Shown here: positions 53,600 to 63,680 of the stretch, in pieces
Position numbering within the stretch: the first letter of the stretch is position 1
How the letters are laid out: each line of letters starts with the position of its first letter
Assembly: GCF_932526225.1 (NCBI RefSeq)
Contig: NC_064038.1
Location: forward strand, 18,711,075-18,775,074
Reading direction: 5' to 3'
Source: Nematostella vectensis
Lineage: Eukaryota > Cnidaria > Anthozoa > Actiniaria > Edwardsiidae
Length of the DNA: 64,000 bases
Position numbers and translations under genes: made by a program
The notes under the pieces: model-generated
Seen by the model: only the letters and a program-made list of their open reading frames with translations
Database searches by the model: none
What the model was told of the DNA's origin: nothing

Positions 53600-53719
53600 A
53601 GTAGGGCGCGGTAAGTACTTGGATGGGTGACCGCTTCGGAATACCGTGTGCTGTAGGCATTTCCGTTTTGTTACCGAAGTACTCACAGGACTGTTATATA
53701 AAATCTATTTCTTACACAG

Positions 53720-53754
53720 TTCTATCGTCTACGGCCATACCACTGAGAAAGCAC

Positions 53755-53785
<31 letters not shown>

Positions 53786-54600
53786 AGTAGGGCGCGGTAA
53801 GTACTTGGATGGGTGACCGCTTCGGAATACCGTGTGCTGTAGGCATTTCCTTTTTGTTACCGAAGTACTCACAGGACTGTTATATCAAATCTATTTCTTA
53901 CACAGTTCTGTCGTCTACGGCCATACCACTGAGAAAGCACCGGTTCTCGTCCGATCACCGTAGTTAAGCTCAGTAGGGCACTGTTAGTACTTGGACGGGT
54001 GACCGCCTGGGAATACCGTGTGCTGTAGGCATTTCCTTTTTGTTATCGAGGTACTCACAGGACTGTTATATAATAGATAGATCTTAAACAGTTCTATCGT
54101 CTACGGCCATACCACTGAGAAAGCACCGGTTCTCGTCCGATCACCAAAGTTAAGCTCAGTAGGGCGCGGTTAGTACTTGGATGGGTGACCACCTGGGAAT
54201 ACCGTGTGCTGTAGGCATTTACTTTTTGTTTTCGAAGTACTAACAGGACTGTTATATAATAGATAGATCTTACACAGTTCTATCGTCTACGGCCATACCA
54301 CTGAGAAAGCACCGGTTCTCGTCCAATCACCGAAGTTAAGCTCATTAGGGCGCGGTTAGTACTTGGATGGGTGACCGCCTGGGAATACCGTGTGCTGTAG
54401 GCATTTCCTTTTTGTCATCGAAGTACTCACAGGACTGTTATATAATATATATTTCTTACACAGTTCTGTCGTCTACGGCCATACCACTGAGAAAGCAGAG
54501 GTTCTCGTCCGATCACCGAAGTTAAGCTCAGTAGGGAACGGTTAGTACTTGGATGGGTGACCGCCTGGGAATACCGTGTGCTGTAGGCATTTCCTTTTTG
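53720..54600 (+). repeat. 13-unit-spaced duplicated segment, copy 2
   Basis: Partner of 51300-52180. The GCAGAGGTTC gene continues TCGCG in copy 1 (near 52086) and TCTCG here. Confidence 0.75.
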
Positions 54601-54684
54601 TCATCGAGGTACTCACAGGACTGTTATATAATATATATTTCTTACACAGTTCTGTCGTCTACGGCCATACCACTGAGAAAGCAC

Positions 54685-54715
<31 letters not shown>

Positions 54716-54870
54716 AGTAGGGCGCGGTTAGTACTTGGATGGGTGACCGCCTGGGAATACCGTGTGCTGTAGGCATTTCCTTTTTGTCATCGAAGTACTC
54801 ACAGGACTGTTATATATTAGATAGATCTTACACAGTTCTATCGTCTACGGCCATACCACTTAGAAAGCAC

Positions 54871-54901
<31 letters not shown>

Positions 54902-55242
54902 AGTAGGGCGCGGTAAGTACTTGGATGGGTGACCGCTTCGGAATACCGTGTGCTGTAGGCATTTCCTTTTTGTTACCAAAGTACTCACAGGACTGTTATA
55001 TAAAATCTATTTCTTACACAGTTCTGTCGTCTACGGCCATACCACTGAGAAAGCACCGGTTCTCGTCCGATCACCGTAGTTAAGCTCAGTAGGGCACGGT
55101 TAGTACTTGGATGGGTGACCGCCTGGGAATACCGTGTGCTGTAGGCATTTCCTTTTTGTTATCGTGGTACTCACAGGACTGTTATATAATAGATAGATCT
55201 TAAACAGTTCTGTCGTCTACAGCCATACCACTGAGAAAGCAC

Positions 55243-55273
<31 letters not shown>

Positions 55274-55614
55274 AGTAGGGCGCGGTAAGTACTTGGATGG
55301 GTGACCGCTTCGGAATACCGTGTGCTGTAGGCATTTCCTTTTTGTTACCGAAGTACTCACAGGACTGTTATATAAAATCTATTTCTTACACAGTTCTGTC
55401 GTCTACGGCCATACCATTGAGAAAGCACCGGTTCTCGTCCGATCACCGTAGTTAAGCTCAGTAGGGCACGGTTAGTACTTGGATGGGTGACCGCCTGGGA
55501 ATACCGTGTGCTGTAGGCATTTCCTTTTTGTCATCGAAGTACTCACAGGACTGTTATATAATAGATAGATCTTACACAGTTCTATCGTCTACGGCCATAC
55601 CACTTAGAAAGCAC

Positions 55615-55645
<31 letters not shown>

Positions 55646-55986
55646 AGTAGGGCGCGGTAAGTACTTGGATGGGTGACCGCTTCGGAATACCGTGTGCTGT
55701 AGGCATTTCCTTTTTGTCTTCGAAGTAGTCACAGGACTGTTATATAATATATATTTCTTACACAGTTCTGTCGTCTACGGCCATACCACTGAGAAAGCAC
55801 CGGTTCTCGTCCGATCACCGAAGTTAAGCTAAGTAGGGCGCGGTTAGTACTTGGATGGGTGACCGCCTGGGAATACCGTGTGCTGTAGGCATTTCCTTTT
55901 TGTCATCGAAGTTCTCACAGGACTGTTATATAATAGATAGATCTTACACAGTTCTATCGTCTACGGCCATACCACTTAGAAAGCAC

Positions 55987-56017
<31 letters not shown>

Positions 56018-56299
56018 AGTAGGGCGCGGTAATTACTTGGATGGGTGACCGCTTCGGAATACCGTGTGCTGTAGGCATTTCCTTTTTGTTACCAAAGTAC
56101 TCACAGGACTGTTATATAAAATCTATTTCTTACACAGTTCTGTCGTCTACGGCCATACCACTGAGAAAGCACCGGTTCTCGTCCGATCACCGTAGTTAAG
56201 CTCAGTAGGGCACGGTTAGTACTTGGATGGGTGACCGCCTGGGAATACCGTGTGCTGTAGGCATTTCCTTTTTGTTATCGTGGTACTCACAGGACTGTT

Positions 56300-56916
56300 A
56301 TATAATAGATAGATCTTAAACAGTTCTGTCGTCTACAGCCATACCACTGAGAAAGCACCGGTTCTCGTGCGATCACCGAAGTTAAGCTCAGTAGGGCGCG
56401 GTAAGTACTTGGATGGGTGACCGCTTCGGAATACCGTGTGCTGTAGGCATTTCCTTTTTGTTACCGAAGTACTCACAGGACTGTTATATAAAATCTATTT
56501 CTTACACAGTTCTGTCGTCTACGGCCATACCACTGAGAAAGCACCGGTTCTCGTCCGATCACCGTAGTTAAGCTCAGTAGGGCACGGTTAGTACTTTGAT
56601 GGGTGACCGCCTGGGAATACCGTGTGCTGTAGGCATTTCCTTTTTGTTATCGAGGTACTCACAGGACTGTTATATAGTAGATAGATCTTAAACAGTTCTG
56701 TCGTCTAAGACCATACCACTGAGAAAGCACCAGTTCTCGTCCGATCACCGAAGTTAAGCTCAGTAGGGCGCGGTTAGTACTTGGATGGGTGACCGCCTGG
56801 GAATACCGTGTGCTGTAGGCATTTCCTTTTTGTCATCGAAGTACTCACAGGACTGTTATATAATTGATAGATCTTACACAGTTCTATCGTCTACGGCCAT
56901 ACCACTGAGAAAGCAC

Positions 56917-56947
<31 letters not shown>

Positions 56948-57200
56948 ATTAGGAAGCGGTAAGTACTTGAATGGGTGACCGCTTCGGAATACTGTGTGCT
57001 GTAGGCATTTCCTTTTTGTTATCGAGGTACTGACAGGACTGTTATATAATAGATAGATGTTACACAGTTCTATCGTTTACGGCCATACCACTGAGAAAGC
57101 ACCAGTTCTCGTCCGATCACAGAACTTAAAGTCAGTATGGCACGGTTAGTACTTGGACGGGTGACCGCCTTGGAATACCGTGTGCTGTAGGCATTTCCTT
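56300..57200 (+). repeat. 8-unit-spaced duplicated segment, copy 1
   Basis: GTCTACAGCC (56331), GTCTAAGACC (56703) and CTCATTAGGAAGCGG (near 56946) recur exactly 1488 bp later, at 57819, 58191 and near 58434. Similarity ends near 57206, where one copy has ATCGTGG and the other ATCGAGG. Confidence 0.75.
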
Positions 57201-57288
57201 TTTGTTATCGTGGTACTCACAGGACTGTTATATAATAGATAGATTTTAAACAGTTCTGTCGTCTACGGCCATACCACTGAGAAAGCAC

Positions 57289-57319
<31 letters not shown>

Positions 57320-57787
57320 AGTAGGGCGCGGTAAGTACTTGGATGGGTGACCGCTTCGGAATACCGTGTGCTGTAGGCATTTCCTTTTTGTTGCCGAAGT
57401 ACTCACAGGAGTGTTATATAAAATCTATTTCTTACACAGTTCTGTCGTCTACGGCCATACCACTGAGAAAGCACCGGTTCTCGTCCGATTACCGTAGTTA
57501 AGCTCATTAGGGCACGGTTAGTACTTGGACGGGTGAAAGCCTGGAAATACCGTGTGCTGTAGGCATTTCCTTTTTGTTAACGAAGTACTCACAGGACTGT
57601 TATATAAAATCTATTTCTTACACAGTTCTGTCGTCTACGGCCATACCACTGAGAAAGCACCGGTTCTCGTCCGATCACCGTAATTAAGCTCAGTAGGGCA
57701 CGGTTAGTACTTGGACGGGTGACCGCCTGGGAATACCGTGTGCTGTAGGCATTTCCTTTTTGTTATCGTGGTACTCACAGGACTGTT

Positions 57788-57846
57788 ATATAATAGATAG
57801 ATCTTAAACAGTTCTGTCGTCTACAGCCATACCACTGAGAAAGCAC

Positions 57847-57877
<31 letters not shown>

Positions 57878-58218
57878 AGTAGGGCGCGGTAAGTACTTGG
57901 ATGGGTGACCGCTTCGGAATACCGTGTGCTGTAGGCATTTCCTTTTTGTTACCGAAGTACTCACAGGACTGTTATATAAAATCTATTTCTTACACAGTTC
58001 TGTCGTCTACGGCCATACCACTGAGAAGGCACCGGTTCTCGTCCGATCACCGTAGTTAAGCTCAGTAGGGCACGGTTAGTACTTGGATGGGTGACCGCCT
58101 GGGAATACCGTGTGCTGTAGGCATTTCCTTTTTGTTATCGAGGTACTCACAGGACTGTTATATAATAGATAGATCTTAAACAGTTCTGTCGTCTAAGACC
58201 ATACCACTGAGAAAGCAC

Positions 58219-58249
<31 letters not shown>

Positions 58250-58404
58250 AGTAGGGCGCGGTTAGTACTTGGATGGGTGACCGCCTGGGAATACCGTGTG
58301 CTGTAGGCATTTCCTTTTTGTCATCGAAGTACTCACAGGACTGTTATATAATAGATAGATCTTACACAGTTCTATCGTCTACGGCCATACCACTTAGAAA
58401 GCAC

Positions 58405-58435
<31 letters not shown>

Positions 58436-58690
58436 ATTAGGAAGCGGTAAGTACTTGAATGGGTGACCGCTTCGGAATACCGTGTGCTGTAGGCATTTCC
58501 TTTTTGTTATCGAGGTACTGACAGGACTGTTATATAATAGATAGATGTTACACAGTTCTATCGTTTACGGCCATACCACTGAGAAAGCACCAGTTCTCGT
58601 CCGATCACAGAACTTAAAGTCAGTATGGCACGGTTAGTACTTGGACGGGTGACCGCCTGGGAATACCGTGTGCTGTAGGCATTTCCTTTT
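57788..58690 (+). repeat. 8-unit-spaced duplicated segment, copy 2
   Basis: Partner of 56300-57200, with the same rare marks at +1488 bp. An older related GTCTACAGCC unit lies at 55215, six units upstream of 56331, so this mark has spread in more than one step. Confidence 0.72.
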
Positions 58691-58776
58691 TGTTATCGAG
58701 GTACTCACAGGACTGTTATATAATAGATAGATCTTAAACAGTTCTATCGTCTACGGCCATACCACTGAAAAAGCAC

Positions 58777-58807
<31 letters not shown>

Positions 58808-58962
58808 AGTAGGGCGCGGTTAGTACTTGGATGGGTGACCGCCTGGGAATACCGTGTGCTGTAGGCATTTCCTTTTTGTTATTGAGGTACTAACAGGACT
58901 GTTATATAATAGATAGATCTTACACAGTTCTATCGTCTACGGCCATACCACTGAGAAAGCAC

Positions 58963-58993
<31 letters not shown>

Positions 58994-59148
58994 AGTAGGG
59001 CGCGGTTAGTACTTGGATGGGTGACCGCCTGGGAATACCGTGTGCTGTAGGCATTTCCTTTTTGTCATCGAAGTACTCACAGGACTGTTATATAATATAT
59101 ATTTCTTACACAGTTCTGTCGTCTACGGCCATACCACTGAGAAAGCAC

Positions 59149-59179
<31 letters not shown>

Positions 59180-59520
59180 AGTAGGGCGCGGTTAGTACTT
59201 GGATGTGTGACCGCCTGGGAATACCGTGTGCTGTAGGCATTTCCTTTTTGTTATCGAGGTACTCACAGGACTGTTATATAATAGATAGATCTTAAACAGT
59301 TCTGTCGTCTACGGCCATACCACTGAGAAAGCACCAGTTCTCGTCCGATCACCGTAGTTAAGCTCAGTAGGGCACGGTTAGTACTTGGATGGGTGACCGC
59401 CTGGGAATACCGTGTGCTGTAGGCATTTCCTTTTTGTTATCGAGGTACTCACAGGACTGTTATATAATAGATAGATCTTAAACAGTTCTGTCGTCTACGA
59501 CCATACCACTGAGAAAGCAC

Positions 59521-59551
<31 letters not shown>

Positions 59552-59689
59552 AGTAGGGCGCGGTTAGTACTTGGATGGGTGACCGCCTGGGAATACCGTG
59601 TGCTGTAGGCATTTCCTTTTTGTCATCAAAGTACTCACAGGACTGTTAGATAATAGATAGATCTTACACAGTTCTATCGTCTACGGCCA

Positions 59690-59694
59690 TACCA
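59690..59694 (+). repeat. Target-site duplication, left (TACCA), insert 1
   Basis: 5S nt 12-16. The partner is at 59988-59992. It may be only 3-5 bp long, because the element tail itself ends in TTA. Confidence 0.65.
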
Positions 59695-59987
59695 GATAAT
59701 AGATTATAGCCGTCGATTCATGGCTAAAGCAAGATGCACTGAGCCTATAAAATATATAATACAATCTGGGACTGAGGTCGCCCATGGTTATTCGCTAAGG
59801 GGGGGTTGCAGCCGTTTGGATAAATCAGTTGGTGTAACTGAAAGGTATAATAACTTTATCACAATTCGTTTCCAGTAGTTATTCCAGTATTTATTTATAC
59901 ATTGTTAAGTGTAGTGTGCATCGGCCGACATACTGTAATTTAGCTTATGCTACAAAAGTATGAATAAACGATTATTATTATTATTAT
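59695..59987 (+). mobile_element. Probable non-LTR retrotransposon 3' end in a 5S gene, copy 1
   Basis: A 293-bp segment unrelated to 5S. It is flanked by TACCA on both sides (59690-59694 and 59988-59992; the exact length is ambiguous because the tail ends in TTA). It has AATAAA at 59963-59968 and a terminal (ATT)6 tract with no A-rich tail. A target duplication, a simple-repeat 3' tail and a polyadenylation-like signal are features of target-primed reverse transcription. The first 180 nt are open in one frame. The 5' end is probably truncated. No terminal inverted repeats, no LTR and no convincing Pol III A/B boxes were seen, so a SINE is less likely but not excluded. The family cannot be named from this fragment. 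Confidence 0.7.
59696..59878 (+). CDS. Open-frame fragment, possible C-terminus of a retroelement protein
   Basis: The insert is open from its first bases through 60 codons to a TAG at 59876-59878, with an internal ATG at 59720 (52 codons from there). The fragment is basic near its start (SRRFMAKAR) and ends YNNFITIRFQ. No reverse transcriptase, endonuclease or zinc-knuckle motif can be recognised. An open frame upstream of a 3' UTR with AATAAA and (ATT)n fits the C-terminal tail of a truncated LINE ORF. However, a stop-free run of this size also arises by chance in a noticeable fraction of sequences. Not recognised; treat as hypothetical. Confidence 0.3.
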   Translation: MIDYSRRFMAKARCTEPIKYIIQSGTEVAHGYSLRGGCSRLDKSVGVTERYNNFITIRFQ

Positions 59988-59989
59988 TA
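59971..59989 (+). repeat. (ATT)n 3' tail of insert 1
   Basis: Six ATT repeats plus A, merging with the TACCA target duplication. The identical tract in copy 2 is at 62128-62146. Tails of short simple repeats rather than poly(A) are typical of several non-LTR clades. Confidence 0.8.
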
Positions 59990-59992
59990 CCA
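59988..59992 (+). repeat. Target-site duplication, right (TACCA), insert 1
   Basis: A second TACCA directly before 5S nt 17 (CTTAGAAAGC). The interrupted gene loses no 5S sequence. Confidence 0.65.
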
Positions 59993-60004
59993 CTTAGAAA
60001 GCAC

Positions 60005-60035
<31 letters not shown>

Positions 60036-60162
60036 AGTAGGGCGCGGTAAGTACTTGGATGGGTGACCGCCTGGGAATACCGTGTGCTGTAGGCATTTCC
60101 TTTTTGTCATCGAAGTACTCACAGGACTGTTATATAATAGATAGATATTACACAGTTCTATC

Positions 60163-60375
60163 GTTTACGGCCATACCACTGAGAAAGCACCAGTTCTCGT
60201 CCGATCACAGAACTTAAAGTCAGTAGGGCACGGTTAGTAGTTGGAAGGGTGACCGCCTGGGAATACGTGTGCTGTAGGCATTTCCTTTTTGTTATCGAGG
60301 TACTCACAGGACTGTTATATAATAGATAGATCTTGAACAGTTCTATCGTCTACGGCCATACCACTGAGAAAGCAC

Positions 60376-60406
<31 letters not shown>

Positions 60407-60561
60407 AGTAGGGCGCGGTTAGTAATTGGATGGGTGACCGCCTGGGAATACCGTGTGCTGTAGGCATTTACTTTTTGTTTTCGAAGTACTAACAGGACTG
60501 TTATATAATAGATAGATCTTACACAGTTCTATCGTCTACGGCCATACCACTGAAAAAGCAC

Positions 60562-60592
<31 letters not shown>

Positions 60593-61119
60593 AGTAGGGC
60601 GCGGTTAGTACTTGGATGGGTGACCGCCTGGGAATACCGTGTGCTGTAGGCATTTCCTTTTTGTCATCGAAGTACTCACAGGACTGTTATATTAAATCTA
60701 TTTCTTACACAGTTCTGTCGTCTACGGCCATACCACTGAGAAAGCACCGGTTCTCGTCCGATCACCGAATTTAAGCTCAGTAGGGCGCGGTAAGTACTTG
60801 GATGGGTGACCGCTTCGGAATACCGTGTGCTGTTGGCATTTCCTTTTTGTTATCGAGGTACTGACAGTACTGTTATATAATAGATAGATGTTACACAGTT
60901 CTATCGTTTACGGCCATACCACTGAGAAAGCACCAGTTCTCGTCCGATCACAGAACTTAAAGTCAGTAGGGCACGGTTAGTACTTGGACGGGTGACCGCC
61001 TGGGAATACCGTGTGCTGTAGGCATTTCCTTTTTGTTATCGACGTACTCACAGGACTGTTATATAATAGATAGATCTTAAACTGTTCTAACGTCTACGGC
61101 CATACCACTGAGAAAGCAC

Positions 61120-61150
<31 letters not shown>

Positions 61151-61677
61151 AGTAGGGCGCGGTTAGTACTTGGATGGGTGACCGCCTGGGAATACCGTGT
61201 GCTGTAGGCATTTCCTTTTTGTCATCGAAGTACTCACAGGACTGTTATATAATAGATAGATCTTACACAGTTCTGTCGTCTACGGCCATACCACTGAGAA
61301 AGCACCGGTTCTCGTCCGATCACCGTAGTTAAGCTCAGTAGGGCACGGTTAGTACTTGGATGTGTGACCGCCTGGGAATACCGTGTGCTGTAGGCATTTC
61401 CTTTTTGTTATCGAGGTACTCACAGGACTGTTATATAATAGATAGATCTTAAACAGTTCTGTCGTCTACGGCCATACCACTGAGAAAGCACCAGTTCTCG
61501 TCCGATCACCGTAGTTAAGCTCAGTAGGGCACGGTTAGTACTTGGATGGGTGACCGCCTGGGAATACCGTGTGCTGTAGGCATTTCCTTTTTGTTATCGA
61601 GGTACTCACAGGACTGTTATATAATAGATAGATCTTAAACAGTTCTGTCGTCTACGACCATACCACTGAGAAAGCAC

Positions 61678-61708
<31 letters not shown>

Positions 61709-61767
61709 AGTAGGGCGCGGTTAGTACTTGGATGGGTGACCGCCTGGGAATACCGTGTGCTGTAGGC
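60163..61767 (+). rRNA. 5S rRNA genes, run 5 (9 full copies, between inserts)
   Basis: Nine genes start at 60163 and 60348+186k (k=0-7), lying between the two retroelement-interrupted genes. The first is class C, with GTAGTTGGAAGGG in box C and a missing C in helix V (GAATACGTG), so it is 117 nt and probably non-functional. The second carries GTAATTGG at the box C edge. These marks recur 2157 bp downstream, except the helix V deletion, which is private to this copy. Confidence 0.95.
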
Positions 61768-61851
61768 ATTTCCTTTTTGTCATCAAAGTACTCACAGGAC
61801 TGTTAGATAATAGATAGATCTTACACAGTTCTATCGTCTACGGCCATACCA

Positions 61852-62144
61852 GATAATAGATAATAGCCGTCGATTCATGGCTAAAGCAAGATGCAATGAG
61901 CCTATAAAATATATAATACAATCTGGGACTGAGGTCGCCCATGGTTATTCGCTAAGGGGGGGTTGCAGCCGTTTGGATAAATCAGTTGGTGTAACTGAAA
62001 GGTATAATAACTTTATCACAATTCGTTTCCAGTAGTTATTCCAGTATTTATTTATACATTGTTAAGTGTAGTGTGCATCGGCCGACATACTGTAATTTAG
62101 CTTATGCTACAAAAGTATGAATAAACGATTATTATTATTATTAT
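61852..62144 (+). mobile_element. Probable non-LTR retrotransposon 3' end in a 5S gene, copy 2
   Basis: Same length and position as the copy at 59695. Two substitutions were seen: GATAATAGATAATAG at the 5' end (first copy GATTATAG), and GCAATGAG for GCACTGAG. AATAAA lies at 62120-62125. TACCA flanks are at 61847-61851 and 62145-62149. It came from duplication of the host segment rather than from a second insertion. Confidence 0.7.
61853..62035 (+). CDS. Open-frame fragment in insert copy 2
   Basis: Same frame as in the first insert, open to TAG at 62033-62035, with ATG at 61877. Both substitutions relative to copy 1 change residues (Y to N near the start, and T to N seven codons after the ATG), and neither creates a stop. 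With two changes this says nothing firm about selection. Confidence 0.28.
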   Translation: MIDNSRRFMAKARCNEPIKYIIQSGTEVAHGYSLRGGCSRLDKSVGVTERYNNFITIRFQ

Positions 62145-62319
62145 TACCACTTAGAAAGCACCGGTTCTCGTCCGATCACCAAAGTTAAGCTCAGTAGGGC
62201 GCGGTAAGTACTTGGATGGGTGACCGCCTGGGAATACCGTGTGCTGTAGGCATTTCCTTTTTGTCATCGAAGTACTCACAGGACTGTTATATAATAGATA
62301 GATATTACACAGTTCTATC

Positions 62320-62533
62320 GTTTACGGCCATACCACTGAGAAAGCACCAGTTCTCGTCCGATCACAGAACTTGAAGTCAGTAGGGCACGGTTAGTAGTTG
62401 GAAGGGTGACCGCCTGGGAATACCGTGTGCTGTAGGCATTTCCTTTTTGTTATCGAGGTACTCACAGGACTGTTATATAATAGATAGATCTTAAACAGTT
62501 CTATCGTCTACGGCCATACCACTGAGAAAGCAC

Positions 62534-62564
<31 letters not shown>

Positions 62565-62719
62565 AGTAGGGCGCGGTTAGTAATTGGATGGGTGACCGCC
62601 TGGGAATACCGTGTGCTGTAGGCATTTACTTTTTGTTTTCGAAGTACTAACAGGACTGTTATATAATAGATAGATCTTACACAGTTCTATCGTCTACGGC
62701 CATACCACTGAAAAAGCAC

Positions 62720-62750
<31 letters not shown>

Positions 62751-63277
62751 AGTAGGGCGCGGTTAGTAATTGGATGGGTGACCGCCTGGGAATACCGTGT
62801 GCTGTAGGCATTTCCTTTTTGTCATCGAAGTACTCACAGGACTGTTATATAAAATCTATTTCTTACACAGTTCTGTCGTCTACGGCCATACCACTGAGAA
62901 AGCACCGGTTCTCGTCCGATCACCGAATTTAAGCTCAGTAGGGCGCGGTAAGTACTTGGATGGGTGACCGCTTCGGAATACCGTGTGCTGTTGGCATTTC
63001 CTTTTTGTTATCGAGGTACTGACAGTACTGTTATATAATAGATAGATGTTACACAGTTCTATCGTTTACGGCCATACCACTGAGAAAGCACCAGTTCTCG
63101 TCCGATCACAGAACTTAAAGTCAGTAGGGCACGGTTAGTACTTGGACGGGTGACCGCCTGGGAATACCGTGTGCTGTAGGCATTTCCTTTTTGTTATCGA
63201 CGTACTCACAGGACTGTTATATAATAGATAGATCTTAAACTGTTCTAACGTCTACGGCCATACCACTGAGAAAGCAC

Positions 63278-63308
<31 letters not shown>

Positions 63309-63463
63309 AGTAGGGCGCGGTTAGTACTTGGATGGGTGACCGCCTGGGAATACCGTGTGCTGTAGGCATTTCATTTTTGTCATCGAAGTACTCACGGGAC
63401 TGTTATATAATATATATTTCTTACACAGTTCTGTCGTCTACGGCCATACCACTGAGAAAGCAC

Positions 63464-63494
<31 letters not shown>

Positions 63495-63649
63495 AGTAGG
63501 GCGCGGTTAGTACTTGGATGGGTGACCGCCTGGGAATACCGTGTGCTGTAGGCATTTCCTTTTTGTCATCGAAGTACTCACAGGACTGTTATATAATAGA
63601 TAGATCTTACACAGTTCTATCGTCTACGGCCATACCACTTAGAAAGCAC

Positions 63650-63680
<31 letters not shown>

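Larger units (their letters stand above)
11877..59610 (+). rRNA. 5S rRNA genes, run 4 (257 full copies)
   Basis: The 257 full-length genes of this run start at 11877+186k (k=0-256), each 118 nt. I checked the register at 15783, 18573, 31779, 46473 and 54285, and all fall on the same 186-bp grid, so 47.8 kb show no net indel. Variation is almost entirely substitutions and class switching. Class C genes recur every 4, 5, 7 or 8 units up to about 49.7 kb and are then absent for about 40 units. Many genes match the class A consensus exactly and should be functional templates. Confidence 0.95.
59679..60094 (+). pseudogene. 5S rRNA gene interrupted by a retroelement, copy 1
   Basis: Nucleotides 1-16 (GTCTACGGCCATACCA) occupy 59679-59694. 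The rest of the gene, from nt 17, runs 59993-60094 after the insert and a duplicated TACCA. The 3' part keeps boxes A and C and the T5 terminator and is a B/A mosaic (CTTAG, GGTAAG, GCCTGGG). TFIIIA could still bind, but initiation about 50 bp upstream of box A would fall in the element tail, so no normal 5S RNA is expected. Confidence 0.93.
59200..61250 (+). repeat. 2157-bp tandem duplication carrying the insert, copy 1
   Basis: The period is ten 186-bp units plus a 293-bp insert and its 5-bp target duplication, less one base lost in helix V of the gene at 60163. Shared marks: GGATGTGTGACC, GTCATCAAAG, GTTAGATAATAG, the insert, AGATATTACAC, GTAGTTGGAAGGG, GTAATTGG and CTGTTCTAACGTC. Confidence 0.88.
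61836..62251 (+). pseudogene. 5S rRNA gene interrupted by a retroelement, copy 2
   Basis: Same structure as the interrupted gene at 59679: nt 1-16 at 61836-61851 and nt 17-118 at 62150-62251. One extra difference is CACCAAAG for CACCGAAG (G48A), which removes a helix III pair. Confidence 0.93.
61357..63400 (+). repeat. 2157-bp tandem duplication carrying the insert, copy 2
   Basis: Partner of 59200-61250. It ends near 63364, where TTTCATTTTTG and a different spacer type begin. The two inserts therefore descend from one insertion event followed by unequal crossover. Confidence 0.88.

Noticed and set aside
59695-59987. Insert as a tRNA- or 5S-derived SINE.
   Set aside because: No convincing box A/box B pair is present; the best candidate (CGATTCATGG) matches box B poorly and has no box A upstream. 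There is no internal 5S similarity. A truncated LINE 3' end fits better, though a SINE is not excluded.
59695-59987. Insert as a DNA transposon or an LTR element.
   Set aside because: The ends (GATAATAG and TATTATTAT) are not inverted repeats. There are no long direct repeats, and the simple-repeat tail points to reverse transcription.
61852-62144. Second insert as an independent insertion at the same site, which would prove 5S specificity.
   Set aside because: Private marks on both sides (GTCATCAAAG, GTTAGATAATAG, AGATATTACAC, GTAGTTGGAAGGG) are shared with the first insert at the same distances, so a 2157-bp duplication explains it.
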